Assembly (NCBI RefSeq): GCF_000170855.1
Contig: NZ_ABCQ01000012.1
Location: 49,479 to 113,478 of the forward strand
From: Moritella sp. PE36
Lineage (GTDB): Bacteria > Pseudomonadota > Gammaproteobacteria > Enterobacterales > Moritellaceae
Length of the DNA: 64,000 bases
Direction of reading: 5' to 3'
How positions within the stretch are numbered: the first letter of the stretch is position 1; every line of letters starts with the position of its first letter. A program made the translations under genes and the position numbers. Under the pieces are notes generated by a model. That model was not told where the DNA came from, did not search any database, and saw only the letters and a list, made by a program, of their open reading frames with translations. This document shows positions 53,850 to 63,240 of this stretch, one piece after another.

Positions 53850-54923
53850 TTATGCCTCTCTCAATGCTTGAGATGTTAATAATTTTTTAGTTGCAGCTGC
53901 TAATCCCACAGTTGCCGGTTGCTCTATGTTATACCAAAGAGTCCCTTGAGATTCCATTATTTGCGTACTTGTTGTGGCAATTATTTCCACTAACAAGGGA
54001 CTAATATCAAGATGGAAGTGGCTAAATGTATGCCTAAATCCAGGTAACTCTAGGGTGCTAAACTCACTAATGCCGAATTGTGCGAGTTGTTCTGCCAGCG
54101 ATACCGTGTCATCGCGCTCGGGAAAGCACCAGAGTCCGCCCCAAATACCGGTTGGTGGGCGTTGCTGTAAACATAGTGTCGATCCTTGTTTTAGTAATAG
54201 CATTTGCACCGTTCTCACCGGAATTGTTTTTTTCGGTTTCGGGGTTGGGAATGCAGTCGGGGTGCCCATCGCTCGGGCTTTGCAATCATCATTAACCGGG
54301 CAAATATCACAGTCAGGTCGACTACGGGTGCACACTGTTGCGCCTAGATCCATCATCACCTGATTATAATTAGCCGTTTGTTGTTGCGGTGTGAGTTCTT
54401 CAGATAACGCCCACAGAGTATTTTCCACCGCTTTTACGCCATACCAACCTTCGATGGCGCCCCAACGGGTTAATACGCGTTTGACGTTGCCGTCTAAAAT
54501 GGCGTGGGGCTGATTTAGCGATAATGACAATACCGCGCCTGCGGTTGAACGACCGACACCAGGTAATGCTAATACTTGCTCGAATTCGGTTGGGAATATG
54601 CCTTGGTACTCATCACGGATTAATTGCGCGGCTTTATGTAAATTACGGCCGCGTGCGTAATAACCGAGTCCGGTCCACAAGTGTAAAACCTCATCGATGT
54701 GCGCATTAGCCAAATCGGTGACGGTTGGAAATTTCTGCATAAAAGTAGTGAAATAGGGGATCACAGTGCTGACTTGGGTTTGTTGTAACATCACTTCACT
54801 TAGCCAAGTTGGATAAGGTTCGTGGTATTGTTGCCAAGGTAAATCTTTACGACCAAAGTCTTTAAACCAAGCAAGTACCCGCGGGGCAAATGTGTCTTTA
54901 TTATTTTCTAATAGCAATGTCAT
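53850..54923 (-). CDS. mutY: Adenine DNA glycosylase MutY
   Basis: Removes adenine mispaired with 8-oxoguanine. 357 aa: catalytic Glu in SEVMLQQTQ, HhH motif [14 protein letters not shown], catalytic Asp in [11 protein letters not shown], Fe-S loop C-x6-C-x2-C-x5-C ([17 protein letters not shown]), then a C-terminal NUDIX-like 8-oxoG recognition domain. First gene of mutY-yggX(-mltC). Confidence 0.97.
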   Translation of the reverse strand: MTLLLENNKDTFAPRVLAWFKDFGRKDLPWQQYHEPYPTWLSEVMLQQTQVSTVIPYFTTFMQKFPTVTDLANAHIDEVLHLWTGLGYYARGRNLHKAAQLIRDEYQGIFPTEFEQVLALPGVGRSTAGAVLSLSLNQPHAILDGNVKRVLTRWGAIEGWYGVKAVENTLWALSEELTPQQQTANYNQVMMDLGATVCTRSRPDCDICPVNDDCKARAMGTPTAFPTPKPKKTIPVRTVQMLLLKQGSTLCLQQRPPTGIWGGLWCFPERDDTVSLAEQLAQFGISEFSTLELPGFRHTFSHFHLDISPLLVEIIATTSTQIMESQGTLWYNIEQPATVGLAAATKKLLTSQALREA

Positions 54924-55074
54924 CGGGTATTTTTAACAACTGTGGGAAATTTAGGCTGAAATTATGCCACACAAAACTTGCCAAATTCAGCTATCTTTGG
55001 ATAATGCCCAAATTAACAGATAAATTTATAATGTTTATGGCGATTAAACTGTCATAACGGCGACTGGATAAAAA

Positions 55075-55800
55075 ATGACTGAACATAAAAGAATAGCAGA
55101 ACCTGAATTAACAGAAGACGGTAAACGTATCCGTAAAGTGAGAAGTTTTGTGTTACGTGAAGGACGTTTAACCAAAGGCCAGGAAGCCGCTATGAAAGAT
55201 TTTTGGCCGACTATGGGTCTAGATCATGACATGGGCATGCTCGATTTTTCTGAAGTTTTTGGTAACGATAACCCAGTAACATTAGAAATTGGCTTTGGTA
55301 TGGGCGCATCGTTAGTTGAGATGGCGGCTATTTCACCAGAGAAAAACTTTATTGGTATCGAAGTACATTCACCCGGTGTTGGTGCATGTCTGATGGCTGC
55401 GGGCGAACGCGGCATTACCAACTTGCGCGTATTTTGCCATGATGCCGTTGAAGTATTAGTGGATTGTATCCCTGATACTAGTTTAGGTGGCATGCAGTTG
55501 TTCTTCCCTGATCCTTGGCATAAGAAGCGTCATCACAAACGTCGCATCGTACAAGCAGAATTTGCAGAAAGTATTCGCCAAAAACTTAGCTTAGGTGGTA
55601 TCTTCCATATGGCGACAGACTGGGAACACTATGCCGAGCATATGATTGAAATAATGGCTGCTGCACCCGGTTATGAAAATACCGCAACAGAAGGGCATTT
55701 TGTGCCACGTCCAGACTGGCGTCCATTAACTAAATTCGAACAACGTGGTCACCGTTTAGGGCACGGCGTTTGGGATATTATTTATAAACGTACTAAATAA
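55075..55800 (+). CDS. trmB: tRNA (guanine(46)-N7)-methyltransferase TrmB
   Basis: AdoMet-dependent m7G46 formation in tRNA variable loops. 241 aa with [15 protein letters not shown] (AdoMet), [13 protein letters not shown] and the catalytic [15 protein letters not shown]. Diverges from mutY, as in E. coli. Twelve bases before yggL. Confidence 0.97.
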   Translation: MTEHKRIAEPELTEDGKRIRKVRSFVLREGRLTKGQEAAMKDFWPTMGLDHDMGMLDFSEVFGNDNPVTLEIGFGMGASLVEMAAISPEKNFIGIEVHSPGVGACLMAAGERGITNLRVFCHDAVEVLVDCIPDTSLGGMQLFFPDPWHKKRHHKRRIVQAEFAESIRQKLSLGGIFHMATDWEHYAEHMIEIMAAAPGYENTATEGHFVPRPDWRPLTKFEQRGHRLGHGVWDIIYKRTK

Positions 55801-55812
55801 TTCGAGGTAATA

Positions 55813-56151
55813 ATGGCTAAAAATCGTAATCGTCGTCTACGTAAAAAACTCCGTGTTGATGAATTTAAAGAATTGGGTTTTGATCTTTCTTGGGACTTCG
55901 CTGAAGGGACAACTGAAGCGCAAATTGACGCTATCTTAGATGGTTTCATTGCTGAAGTTATCGATCCTAACAAACTGGCTTTTGCTGCTGACGGTAACTT
56001 ACAATGGGATGGTATGATTTGTACTGAAACCCACGGTAAATGTACTGAAGAGCAACGTGAACAAGTGAAAACTTGGTTAGAAGCAAAAGGTATTCAAAAC
56101 CTAATTGTTAGCCCATTATTTGATTTGTGGTACGGTGAAGAAGGCGAATAA
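55813..56151 (+). CDS. yggL: YggL (DUF469) protein
   Basis: 112 aa. Basic N-terminus (AKNRNRRLRKKLRVDEF) followed by the family core (ELGFDLSWDF, LDGFIAEVIDPN, GLC-free end NLIVSPLFDLWYG). YggL associates with the 50S ribosomal subunit in E. coli; its role is not settled. SD GAGG; co-transcribed with trmB. Confidence 0.92.
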   Translation: MAKNRNRRLRKKLRVDEFKELGFDLSWDFAEGTTEAQIDAILDGFIAEVIDPNKLAFAADGNLQWDGMICTETHGKCTEEQREQVKTWLEAKGIQNLIVSPLFDLWYGEEGE

Positions 56152-56310
56152 GCCCATTTACTCGTCCCTAAAACCGGCTTTTTTCAGGTATATCTCCTTA
56201 AAATGGTCGGTTATTTGTTGTCTTATGTCTACGCTCGACAGCTGCTATTTTTCCATTTTTGTTCCCGCTTTCTACAGCACACCGAACACCGTATTTTAAA
56301 TAGGTTATTT

Positions 56311-57228
56311 ATGCTTTCTAACGCATCTCTAGAAGAACTGCTCGCCGAAGTACGCCCACTAATTGGCAAAGGTAATGTTGCCAATTATATTCCTGCATTG
56401 GCAAATGTAGATCCGAATCAGCTGGGCATTGCTGTATGTATGGCAAACGGTGATATATTTACGGCAGGTGATGCAGATACACGTTTTTCAATCCAAAGTA
56501 TTTCCAAAGTATTTGCATTGACTGCGGCGTTAACCCGTTTTTCTGAAGATGAATTATGGACAAGGGTGGGGCGAGAACCTTCTGGACAAGCCTACAATTC
56601 ACTTATTCAATTAGAGTTTGAAAAAGGCAAACCGCGTAATCCGTTTATTAATGCGGGCGCATTGGTGGTGGCTGATATGCTGCAAAGTCGCCTTTCTGCA
56701 CCGAAACAACGGATGTTGGAATTACTGCGAAAACTGGCTAACTCGACCGATATCTATATTGATCACAACGTAGCAGATTCAGAATTTGAACACATGGCGC
56801 GTAATGCCGCTATCGCTTATTTGATGAAATCACACGGTAACTTTAATAATAGCGTCGAAACGGTATTACAGAGCTATTTTAGCTATTGTGCGATAAATAT
56901 GAATTGTGTGGAATTGGCCACTGCATTCTCATTTTTAGCGAAAAAAGGGATACCTTGTCATCGTAACAAGAGCCTGGTTAGTGAACGTTGTACGCGCCGC
57001 TTAAATGCGTTGTTGGCAACGTGTGGTTTATATGATGAATCAGGTGATTTTGCTTTCCGTGTTGGCATGCCAGCGAAAAGTGGCGTTGGCGGTGGTATTG
57101 CTGCTGTGATCCCTGGCGAATTAACGGTTTGTGTGTGGTCGCCAGAACTGAATGATTCAGGTAATTCGTTGGCGGGCACGGCATTGTTAGAGCTGTTTAG
57201 TGAGCGTTTTGGCCATTCAATTTTCTAA
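56311..57228 (+). CDS. glsA: Glutaminase GlsA
   Basis: Hydrolyses glutamine to glutamate and ammonia; beta-lactamase-like serine fold. 305 aa from ATG 56311 (the frame opens at 56203, but the leader is foreign to the family). Catalytic Ser63-x2-Lys66 in SIQSISKVF, then NPFINAGAL and the C-terminal KSGVGGGI. It follows yggL after 159 bp and ends at a strong terminator. Confidence 0.95.
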   Translation: MLSNASLEELLAEVRPLIGKGNVANYIPALANVDPNQLGIAVCMANGDIFTAGDADTRFSIQSISKVFALTAALTRFSEDELWTRVGREPSGQAYNSLIQLEFEKGKPRNPFINAGALVVADMLQSRLSAPKQRMLELLRKLANSTDIYIDHNVADSEFEHMARNAAIAYLMKSHGNFNNSVETVLQSYFSYCAINMNCVELATAFSFLAKKGIPCHRNKSLVSERCTRRLNALLATCGLYDESGDFAFRVGMPAKSGVGGGIAAVIPGELTVCVWSPELNDSGNSLAGTALLELFSERFGHSIF

Positions 57229-57289
57229 CGATAACGGCTGCTGGTGACTGGTCGTTATTTATTGCAGTCAGTGATGGAATAAAAATAGT

Positions 57290-57326
57290 AAAGGGGCACA
57301 ATAATTAATTATTGCGCCCCTTTTTA
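57290..57326. terminator. Bidirectional terminator, glsA / hemW
   Basis: AAAGGGGC..CAATAAT pairs with ATTATTG.GCCCCTTT, followed by T residues, between convergent genes. Confidence 0.85.
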
Positions 57327-57388
57327 TTTTCTATGTTCTACATGTGATTGCTACTGCCGCTATGATTACCGCAAAGGCTAATAGCCAA

Positions 57389-58576
57389 TTAGATAAACAG
57401 ATCGAATAAGCTATTCAGATAACGATGACCCAGTTTGGTCACTTGCCAATGGGTTTCGGTTTCAGTGAGTAAGCCTTTTTTTATCGCGGCGTCAATCTGC
57501 TTACTAACCGTGGTCAATGGCAATCCGGTAAAGTCACAAAAATCTTGTTTTGGTGTTGCTTCGGTTAACCGAAAACGATTCATGAAGAATTCAAATGGCA
57601 GTTCATCTTGGACTACAACATGTTCATTGTCTAAAAAGGCTTTGTCAGCGTCCATATAACCGCGTGGATGCTTTACCTTGCTACGGCGATATATCTTGCC
57701 CGTTTCTGGGTCGGTGAGCTTACCGTGCGCGCCACAGCCAATACCGATATAGTCACCAAAACGCCAATAGTTTAAATTGTGCTGACATTGGTTACCGGCT
57801 TTAGCGTAACCTGATATCTCATATTGCTCATAACCGGCTTCACTCAATAGTGCATGGCCTTGTTCAAAAATATCCCAAAGGATATCTTCATCCGGCAAGG
57901 TGGGTGGTTTAGAGTGGAACTGGGTGTTCTGCTCAATGGTTAATTGATACCAAGACAGATGTTGAGGCGCTAATTCGACCGCCTTATTCAAATCATATAA
58001 GGCATCATTCAGATCTTGATGTGGCAGGCCATGCATCAGATCTAAATTGAACGAGTTTAACGCTGACTCGCTGGCAATATTGGCCGCGCGGATCGCTTCA
58101 TCAGGATCGTGGATACGGCCTAATAAATTAAGCTTTTCGGCTTGTAAACTTTGCACACCAATCGAGATGCGGTTAACACCGGCGGCGACATAACCGTGAA
58201 AACGATTGGCTTCGACGGTCCCTGGGTTGGCTTCCATGGTGATCTCGATATTGTCACTAAATGGGATCATGGCTTCAATACCATCAAGTATTTTGCCGAT
58301 ACCTTCAGCGCTGATCAAACTTGGTGTACCGCCGCCAATAAAGATCGAATGCAATGATCGTTGGAATACGCGCGGTAATTCACTGCGTAAGTCAGCCAGT
58401 AGATCGGCAATGTATTCGTCTTCCGGGATCTTACCTTTTTGGGTATGTGAGTTGAAATCACAGTACGGACATTTTTGCACGCACCATGGAATATGCACAT
58501 ATAAACTCAATGGCGGTAGTCGCATTGGCAGTGTTGTTACTGTATCAGTTGTAGTCGTCATCATGGTATCTGTCAT
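57389..58576 (-). CDS. hemW: HemW, radical-SAM heme chaperone
   Basis: 395 aa. Radical-SAM cluster Cys32-x3-Cys36-x2-Cys39 (PWCVQKCPYCDFNSH), IFIGGGTPS, ITMEANPGT and ISIGVQSLQ. Formerly annotated as an oxygen-independent coproporphyrinogen oxidase. The CNxCR motif of true HemN is absent, so HemW is the better name. A threonine-rich leader (TTTTDTVTT) precedes the core. Its ATG overlaps the rdgB stop by one base. Confidence 0.95.
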   Translation of the reverse strand: MTDTMMTTTTDTVTTLPMRLPPLSLYVHIPWCVQKCPYCDFNSHTQKGKIPEDEYIADLLADLRSELPRVFQRSLHSIFIGGGTPSLISAEGIGKILDGIEAMIPFSDNIEITMEANPGTVEANRFHGYVAAGVNRISIGVQSLQAEKLNLLGRIHDPDEAIRAANIASESALNSFNLDLMHGLPHQDLNDALYDLNKAVELAPQHLSWYQLTIEQNTQFHSKPPTLPDEDILWDIFEQGHALLSEAGYEQYEISGYAKAGNQCQHNLNYWRFGDYIGIGCGAHGKLTDPETGKIYRRSKVKHPRGYMDADKAFLDNEHVVVQDELPFEFFMNRFRLTEATPKQDFCDFTGLPLTTVSKQIDAAIKKGLLTETETHWQVTKLGHRYLNSLFDLFI

Positions 58577-59190
58577 TATTTTGTAGCTAATCGTGTTTGC
58601 TGTTCATGCATTGCCGCTAACAATTTGGTTAACGCTTGGCCGCGGTGACTGAGTTCACTTTTACGTTGTTTAGTCAGTTCTGCGGATGTACAGCCTTCCG
58701 ACTCCACAAAGAAAATAGGATCGTAACCAAAACCATCTTCACCACTTGGCTGCTGGGTGATAATCCCATCCCAACTGCCGTGACAGACTAACGGTGTCGG
58801 ATCTTCAGCATGGGTCATGTAGACCAATACACAATGAAAACGTGCAGTACGTTGCGCTGCAGGAACATCTTTAAGTGCGTCTAATAACTTAAGTAAGTTA
58901 TCGCGATCACTGGCATCTACACCGGCGTAACGTGCAGAGTAGATACCGGGTACACCTTGTAGCGCATCAACGGCTAAGCCTGAATCATCAGCAATAGCAG
59001 GCAGACCCGTTAATGCTGCTGCATGTTTCGCTTTGATGATGGCATTTTCAATAAAGGTGGTGCCAGTCTCATCCGCTTCGACAATATTGAAGTTACTTTG
59101 TGGCAGTACTTCCAGACCAAATTCAGCAAGCAGTGCTGACATTTCACGAACTTTACCTGGATTACCAGTAGCGAGAACAACTTTAGACAT
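58576..59190 (-). CDS. rdgB: dITP/XTP pyrophosphatase RdgB
   Basis: Removes non-canonical purine nucleotides (dITP, XTP) from the pool. 204 aa with [36 protein letters not shown] and the C-terminal [10 protein letters not shown]. Coupled to hemW. Confidence 0.97.
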   Translation of the reverse strand: MSKVVLATGNPGKVREMSALLAEFGLEVLPQSNFNIVEADETGTTFIENAIIKAKHAAALTGLPAIADDSGLAVDALQGVPGIYSARYAGVDASDRDNLLKLLDALKDVPAAQRTARFHCVLVYMTHAEDPTPLVCHGSWDGIITQQPSGEDGFGYDPIFFVESEGCTSAELTKQRKSELSHRGQALTKLLAAMHEQQTRLATK

Positions 59191-59289
59191 GGTGCGCCTT
59201 TATTATTTATTAAAAAAAAGTTAAATGAGATGAGTTATACCACTCATCTACGGGTCAGGTTATACAGGATCAGCGATCACTGATAAAGC

Positions 59290-59718
59290 CTAATCAACAT
59301 AAAACTTCTGTTGGAATTTTAGCTCTTGGGTTTGATTACCACTGCTTATCGTTACCTTGATACGGTAAGTTTCTTCGTTACGGTGTGGCACTTCTGCAAT
59401 GTAGTAAATAGCATTTTGTTCGCGAATTTCACGCACGTCTAATTCGCGGATATTACCGAGTAAATTACGTGCCGTCACTGTCATTGTTACCGCTTGCGCT
59501 TTTAGGGTATCGCTATCAAGCACTGAAATATTGATAATACCAAGGTATTTACTACGGTCGATATCATAATCCGAGGCGATGTCAGAGGTTAAGAATGTGC
59601 TTGGAAAAGCAATGTAATGCACATCCCAATCACCCAGCTTTTGCATTTGTTCTGCATTGGCTGCTGCTGAGACGAGTAAGGCAATAGAGAGTAATAAAGA
59701 TTTGAATAATGCTGGCAT
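59290..59718 (-). CDS. DUF4426 periplasmic protein
   Basis: 142 aa from ATG 59718 (GGAG upstream; the frame opens at 59745). Signal peptide (LFKSLLLSIALLVSAAANA, cleaved before EQMQKL), then a beta-rich mature part with DWDVHYIAFPSTFL and YLGIINISVLD. Family of unknown function that usually lies, as here, between yggT and rdgB in marine gammaproteobacteria. Confidence 0.85.
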   Translation of the reverse strand: MPALFKSLLLSIALLVSAAANAEQMQKLGDWDVHYIAFPSTFLTSDIASDYDIDRSKYLGIINISVLDSDTLKAQAVTMTVTARNLLGNIRELDVREIREQNAIYYIAEVPHRNEETYRIKVTISSGNQTQELKFQQKFYVD

Positions 59719-59985
59719 GTTGGCTCCGCAATTAAATTTGAGCAAAGAGGATATAAATAGTATAGCTAACTTGAATTAGTAACATATCAATGCAAGGTTT
59801 CCCCTGCATTGATACTGGCTTTATTATACCAATCACAATAAATAGATGATCATTCTTTCTGGTTAAAACTGTCACTAACTGCGTTGTTAATTTTGTAATT
59901 AGAATAACTAGTTACGGCAATTAACGTCTTGTTATTGTCAATTTTCCCGGCGAAATAATTGATCACTTATTTAATGCAATGGGTA

Positions 59986-60531
59986 TTAGAACGGTAGACC
60001 GGTCAGATCGCCAATTAACATTTGTAAAAATTGCAGACCTAAAATCGCCACTAACATTGATAGATCAAGACCACCAATAGCAGGAATGATACGACGGATA
60101 GGCGTTAAAATTGGCTCACTTAGTTGTGATAGTACGTTTTCAACTGGGCTGTTGCCCTGGCTAACCCAGCTTAAAATTGCACGTAAGATCAATACGTAGA
60201 ATACTAAGCTAAAGCATTGCTTAACCAGTTTTATCGCAGCTAAGATTAATACATCTTGGATAGGTGCTACTGCACCCGTTTGCAGACCGAATAAGGTATA
60301 AATCATCACACAGGCTACTGCATAAGCAAATATGACTGAAGCGAGATCGAGGCCGCCTAGGCTTGGGATCACGCGACGTAATGGTCTGACAACGGGTTGG
60401 GTTGCTTTGACAATAAATTGGCTCATTGGATTATAAAAATCGGCACGGGCCAGTTGTAACCATACGCGTAGTAGTATGATGAGGATGTATGTTTCAAATA
60501 AGATACTGACCAAAAAGTTAGCCGCGTTCAT
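59986..60531 (-). CDS. yggT: YggT-family membrane protein
   Basis: 181 aa with two YGGT repeats, each a pair of membrane helices around a PxxxPLRRxIPxxGGLD-type motif (QPVVRPLRRVIPSLGGLD; EPILTPIRRIIPAIGGLD). E. coli YggT is linked to ion and osmotic tolerance. 52 bp after proC. The partner yggU usually found next is absent; 267 bp without an ORF follow before the DUF4426 gene. Confidence 0.93.
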   Translation of the reverse strand: MNAANFLVSILFETYILIILLRVWLQLARADFYNPMSQFIVKATQPVVRPLRRVIPSLGGLDLASVIFAYAVACVMIYTLFGLQTGAVAPIQDVLILAAIKLVKQCFSLVFYVLILRAILSWVSQGNSPVENVLSQLSEPILTPIRRIIPAIGGLDLSMLVAILGLQFLQMLIGDLTGLPF

Positions 60532-60544
60532 AAATTACCCTTCA

Positions 60545-60589
60545 AGTTAATTGGTTATGAGTTAATTGTTCGTTGGTTAATCGTTAAAA
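60545..60589 (-). repeat. 15-bp imperfect tandem repeat over the proC stop
   Basis: Plus strand: AGTTAATTGGTTATG (60545-60559), AGTTAATTGTTCGTT (60560-60574), GGTTAATCGTTAAAA (60575-60589). The last unit contains the proC stop codon (60584-60586). Confidence 0.65.
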
Positions 60590-61411
60590 TAGTTTTTGCA
60601 TTTCTTCAGCGCGGGACACCGCTGCTTGCATTGCTGTATTGACAGTACCGCGTAGATCTTGTTCTTCAAAAGTACGGATTGCTTCTGCTGTCGTGCCACC
60701 TTTTGAGGTTACATTTTGGCGTAATGTGGCTAAATCAATGTGTGGATTTTGGATCACTAATTCGGCTGAACCAGCCGCCGCTTGCTGGACTAGCTCTCTT
60801 GCTTGCTGTTTACTGAATCCCATGCCGATAATGCTTTCTTGCATTGCTTCCATGAAGAGGAAGAAATAAGCCGGTGAACTGCCCGTGGCGGCAATAATGG
60901 TATTTAAATCAGCTTCGTTATCGACCCAGCATGTTTTACCAACCGCCATCATGATCTGGTCAATGGTTTTGATATCGTTATCAGACACTTCTGGTGATGG
61001 GAATAAACCTGTCATGCCTTTTTGTACTAACGCTGGGGTATTTGGCATGGTCCGTACAATAGGTTGATTGTCCGCTAATAAACTCTGTAAACGTTCAACG
61101 GTTACGCCAGCGGCAACAGACACAAATAACTTACCACGGTAATTGCTACTTTGTTCTGCAAGATGAGAGCAAACCTCTGCCATCAACTGTGGTTTTACTG
61201 CCAGAATAATAATATCTGCCGCCGCCACAGCAGCGTGATTGTCTTGGGTGGTATTAATGGCAAATTTTTCTGCTAATACATCTAAGCGCGACCGTGTCGG
61301 ACTGGCTGCATAAATTAACTCGGCAGGATAACCATCTGCGATCATGCCTGTGATAAGGCTGCTAGCCATATTTCCTGCACCGATAAAGGCGATTTTTTTA
61401 TTCGTGATCAT
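60584..61411 (-). CDS. proC: Pyrroline-5-carboxylate reductase ProC
   Basis: Last step of proline synthesis. 275 aa; NAD(P)-binding FIGAGNMASSLI at the N-terminus, then AVKPQ, RTMPNTPALVQKG and the C-terminal TSKGGTTAEAI. Follows yggS by 56 bp; the two ends of that gap carry a 15-bp direct repeat. Confidence 0.97.
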   Translation of the reverse strand: MITNKKIAFIGAGNMASSLITGMIADGYPAELIYAASPTRSRLDVLAEKFAINTTQDNHAAVAAADIIILAVKPQLMAEVCSHLAEQSSNYRGKLFVSVAAGVTVERLQSLLADNQPIVRTMPNTPALVQKGMTGLFPSPEVSDNDIKTIDQIMMAVGKTCWVDNEADLNTIIAATGSSPAYFFLFMEAMQESIIGMGFSKQQARELVQQAAAGSAELVIQNPHIDLATLRQNVTSKGGTTAEAIRTFEEQDLRGTVNTAMQAAVSRAEEMQKLF

Positions 61412-61453
61412 TACTGTTTAATTCCTTATACTTGCTCGTTACTGTTTAATTCC
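61411..61453 (-). repeat. Direct repeat in the yggS-proC gap
   Basis: TTACTGTTTAATTCC occurs at 61411-61425 and 61439-61453, period 28. The copy next to proC includes part of its leader and the A of its ATG. Confidence 0.75.
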
Positions 61454-61467
61454 ATAAAACGGAGTGA

Positions 61468-62163
61468 TCAGTCGCGTGCGCCAAAAATGGCTGTGCCAAC
61501 ACGTACCATGTTGCTACCTTGCGCAATCGCAAGTTCCATATCGTTGGTCATACCCATCGATAAAGTGTCTATTTGGTTATATTGGTGCTGAAGTGATAAA
61601 TACAACGATTCAAGCTGGCTAAATTGTGATTTAAGCTTGTCGATATCAGCTGTTTTTTCTGGGATCGCCATGATCCCACGTAACACCAAGTTAGGTAAAT
61701 TAGCCACTTGTTCAGCTAACAGGTGTGCTTGTTGCACATCAGCGCCAGACTTGCTGTCTTCGGCACTGATATTAATTTGAATACAAACGTTTAATTTAGG
61801 CATATCTGCTGGACGTTGATCATTGAGTCGTTGCGCCACTTTTAAACGGTCGATACTCTGCACCCAATCAAAATGCTCGGCGATTGGACGGGTTTTATTC
61901 GACTGGATAGGACCAATAAAGTGCCACTCTATATCGTCGTAGTTGCCGTCTTGCTGCAGGTGAGTAATTTTTTCTACCGCCTCTTGCAGGTAGTTTTCAC
62001 CAAATTTACGCTGTCCGAGTGCGTAAACTGCCATCACTTGTTCGACGGGCTTGGTTTTACTTACTGCAAGCAGGTTAATTTCAGACCTTTTTTTGCAAGA
62101 TGCGCTTGTCGCGTTTTCAATTTGAGTCAGAACCTGTTGTAATCGTGTTGATATACTATTCAT
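61468..62163 (-). CDS. yggS: YggS, PLP homeostasis protein
   Basis: 231 aa single-domain alanine-racemase fold that binds pyridoxal phosphate without known catalysis. PLP Lys36 in LLAVSKTKP, then GENYLQEA, WHFIGPIQSNK, and C-terminal SMGMTNDMELAI and GSNMVRVGTAIFG. First gene of yggS-proC-yggT. Its start codon is 31 bases from the divergent pilT start. Confidence 0.96.
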   Translation of the reverse strand: MNSISTRLQQVLTQIENATSASCKKRSEINLLAVSKTKPVEQVMAVYALGQRKFGENYLQEAVEKITHLQQDGNYDDIEWHFIGPIQSNKTRPIAEHFDWVQSIDRLKVAQRLNDQRPADMPKLNVCIQINISAEDSKSGADVQQAHLLAEQVANLPNLVLRGIMAIPEKTADIDKLKSQFSQLESLYLSLQHQYNQIDTLSMGMTNDMELAIAQGSNMVRVGTAIFGARD

Positions 62164-62194
62164 GATGTTACTTGCAAATGAGGTTAAAAAGAAT

Positions 62195-63229
62195 ATGGAT
62201 GTTACAGAGTTACTTACATTTAGTGTAAAGCATAACGCATCAGATCTACACCTTTCTTCGGGTGTGTCTCCGATGATCCGCGTGGATGGTGATGTACGTA
62301 AAATAAACTTACCGGCTTTTGACGCTAAACAAGTACATGCGCTGATTTATGACATTATGGATGATAAACAACGCAAAGACTATGAAGAACATTTGGAAGT
62401 CGATTTTTCTTTTGAAATTAATAACGTTGCCCGTTTTCGTGTGAATGCATTCAATCAACACCGTGGTCCAGCAGCAACGTTTCGTACTATTCCCAGTGAC
62501 ATAAAAACTATGGCCGAATTAAGTGTGCCAGATATTTTGCATGATCTGGTCAACTTGCCACGTGGTTTAGTATTGGTGACCGGGCCGACTGGTTCAGGTA
62601 AATCAACCACATTGGCTGCGATGATCGACCACATTAATGAGCACCAGCATAAGCACATATTGACCATTGAAGATCCAATTGAATTTGTTCACCAAAATAA
62701 AAAAAGCTTAATTAATCAGCGTGAAGTATATCGCGATACTAAAAGTTTTAATGCGGCATTACGTTCGGCGTTACGTGAAGATCCCGACATCATTTTAGTG
62801 GGTGAAATGCGCGATTTAGAAACTATTCGTCTGGCATTAACCGCCGCTGAAACGGGACACTTGGTATTTGGTACCTTGCATACAACCTCTGCAGCGAAAA
62901 CCATTGACCGTATTGTTGATGTATTCCCAGGACAAGAGAAAGCCATGGTGCGTTCTATGCTGTCTGAATCATTACGAGCGGTAATTTCACAAACCCTATT
63001 AAAACGTACCGGTGGTGGTCGTGTCGCAGCACATGAGATCATGTTGGGTACACCCGCTATCCGTAACTTGATCCGTGAAGATAAGGTCGCACAGATGTAT
63101 TCGGTGATCCAAACGGGTATGATGCACGGTATGCAAACATTAGATCAATCGTTACGAGAATTGGTTAATATGGGTATTGTTACCAGCGAAGAAGCGCGCA
63201 TTCGAGCCGTTGATCAACAAAATTTTTAA
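62195..63229 (+). CDS. pilT: Type IV pilus retraction ATPase PilT
   Basis: Hexameric ATPase that depolymerises pili and powers twitching. 344 aa from ATG 62195 (starting MDVTELL, the family start; the frame opens at 62162 across the yggS start). Walker A GPTGSGKST (130-138), Asp box ILTIEDPIEFVH, Walker B DIILVGEMRD, His box GHLVFGTLHT, and the AIRNLIRE motif needed for retraction. pilU follows 11 bases later. Confidence 0.97.
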   Translation: MDVTELLTFSVKHNASDLHLSSGVSPMIRVDGDVRKINLPAFDAKQVHALIYDIMDDKQRKDYEEHLEVDFSFEINNVARFRVNAFNQHRGPAATFRTIPSDIKTMAELSVPDILHDLVNLPRGLVLVTGPTGSGKSTTLAAMIDHINEHQHKHILTIEDPIEFVHQNKKSLINQREVYRDTKSFNAALRSALREDPDIILVGEMRDLETIRLALTAAETGHLVFGTLHTTSAAKTIDRIVDVFPGQEKAMVRSMLSESLRAVISQTLLKRTGGGRVAAHEIMLGTPAIRNLIREDKVAQMYSVIQTGMMHGMQTLDQSLRELVNMGIVTSEEARIRAVDQQNF

Positions 63230-63240
63230 GGATGAATAAC

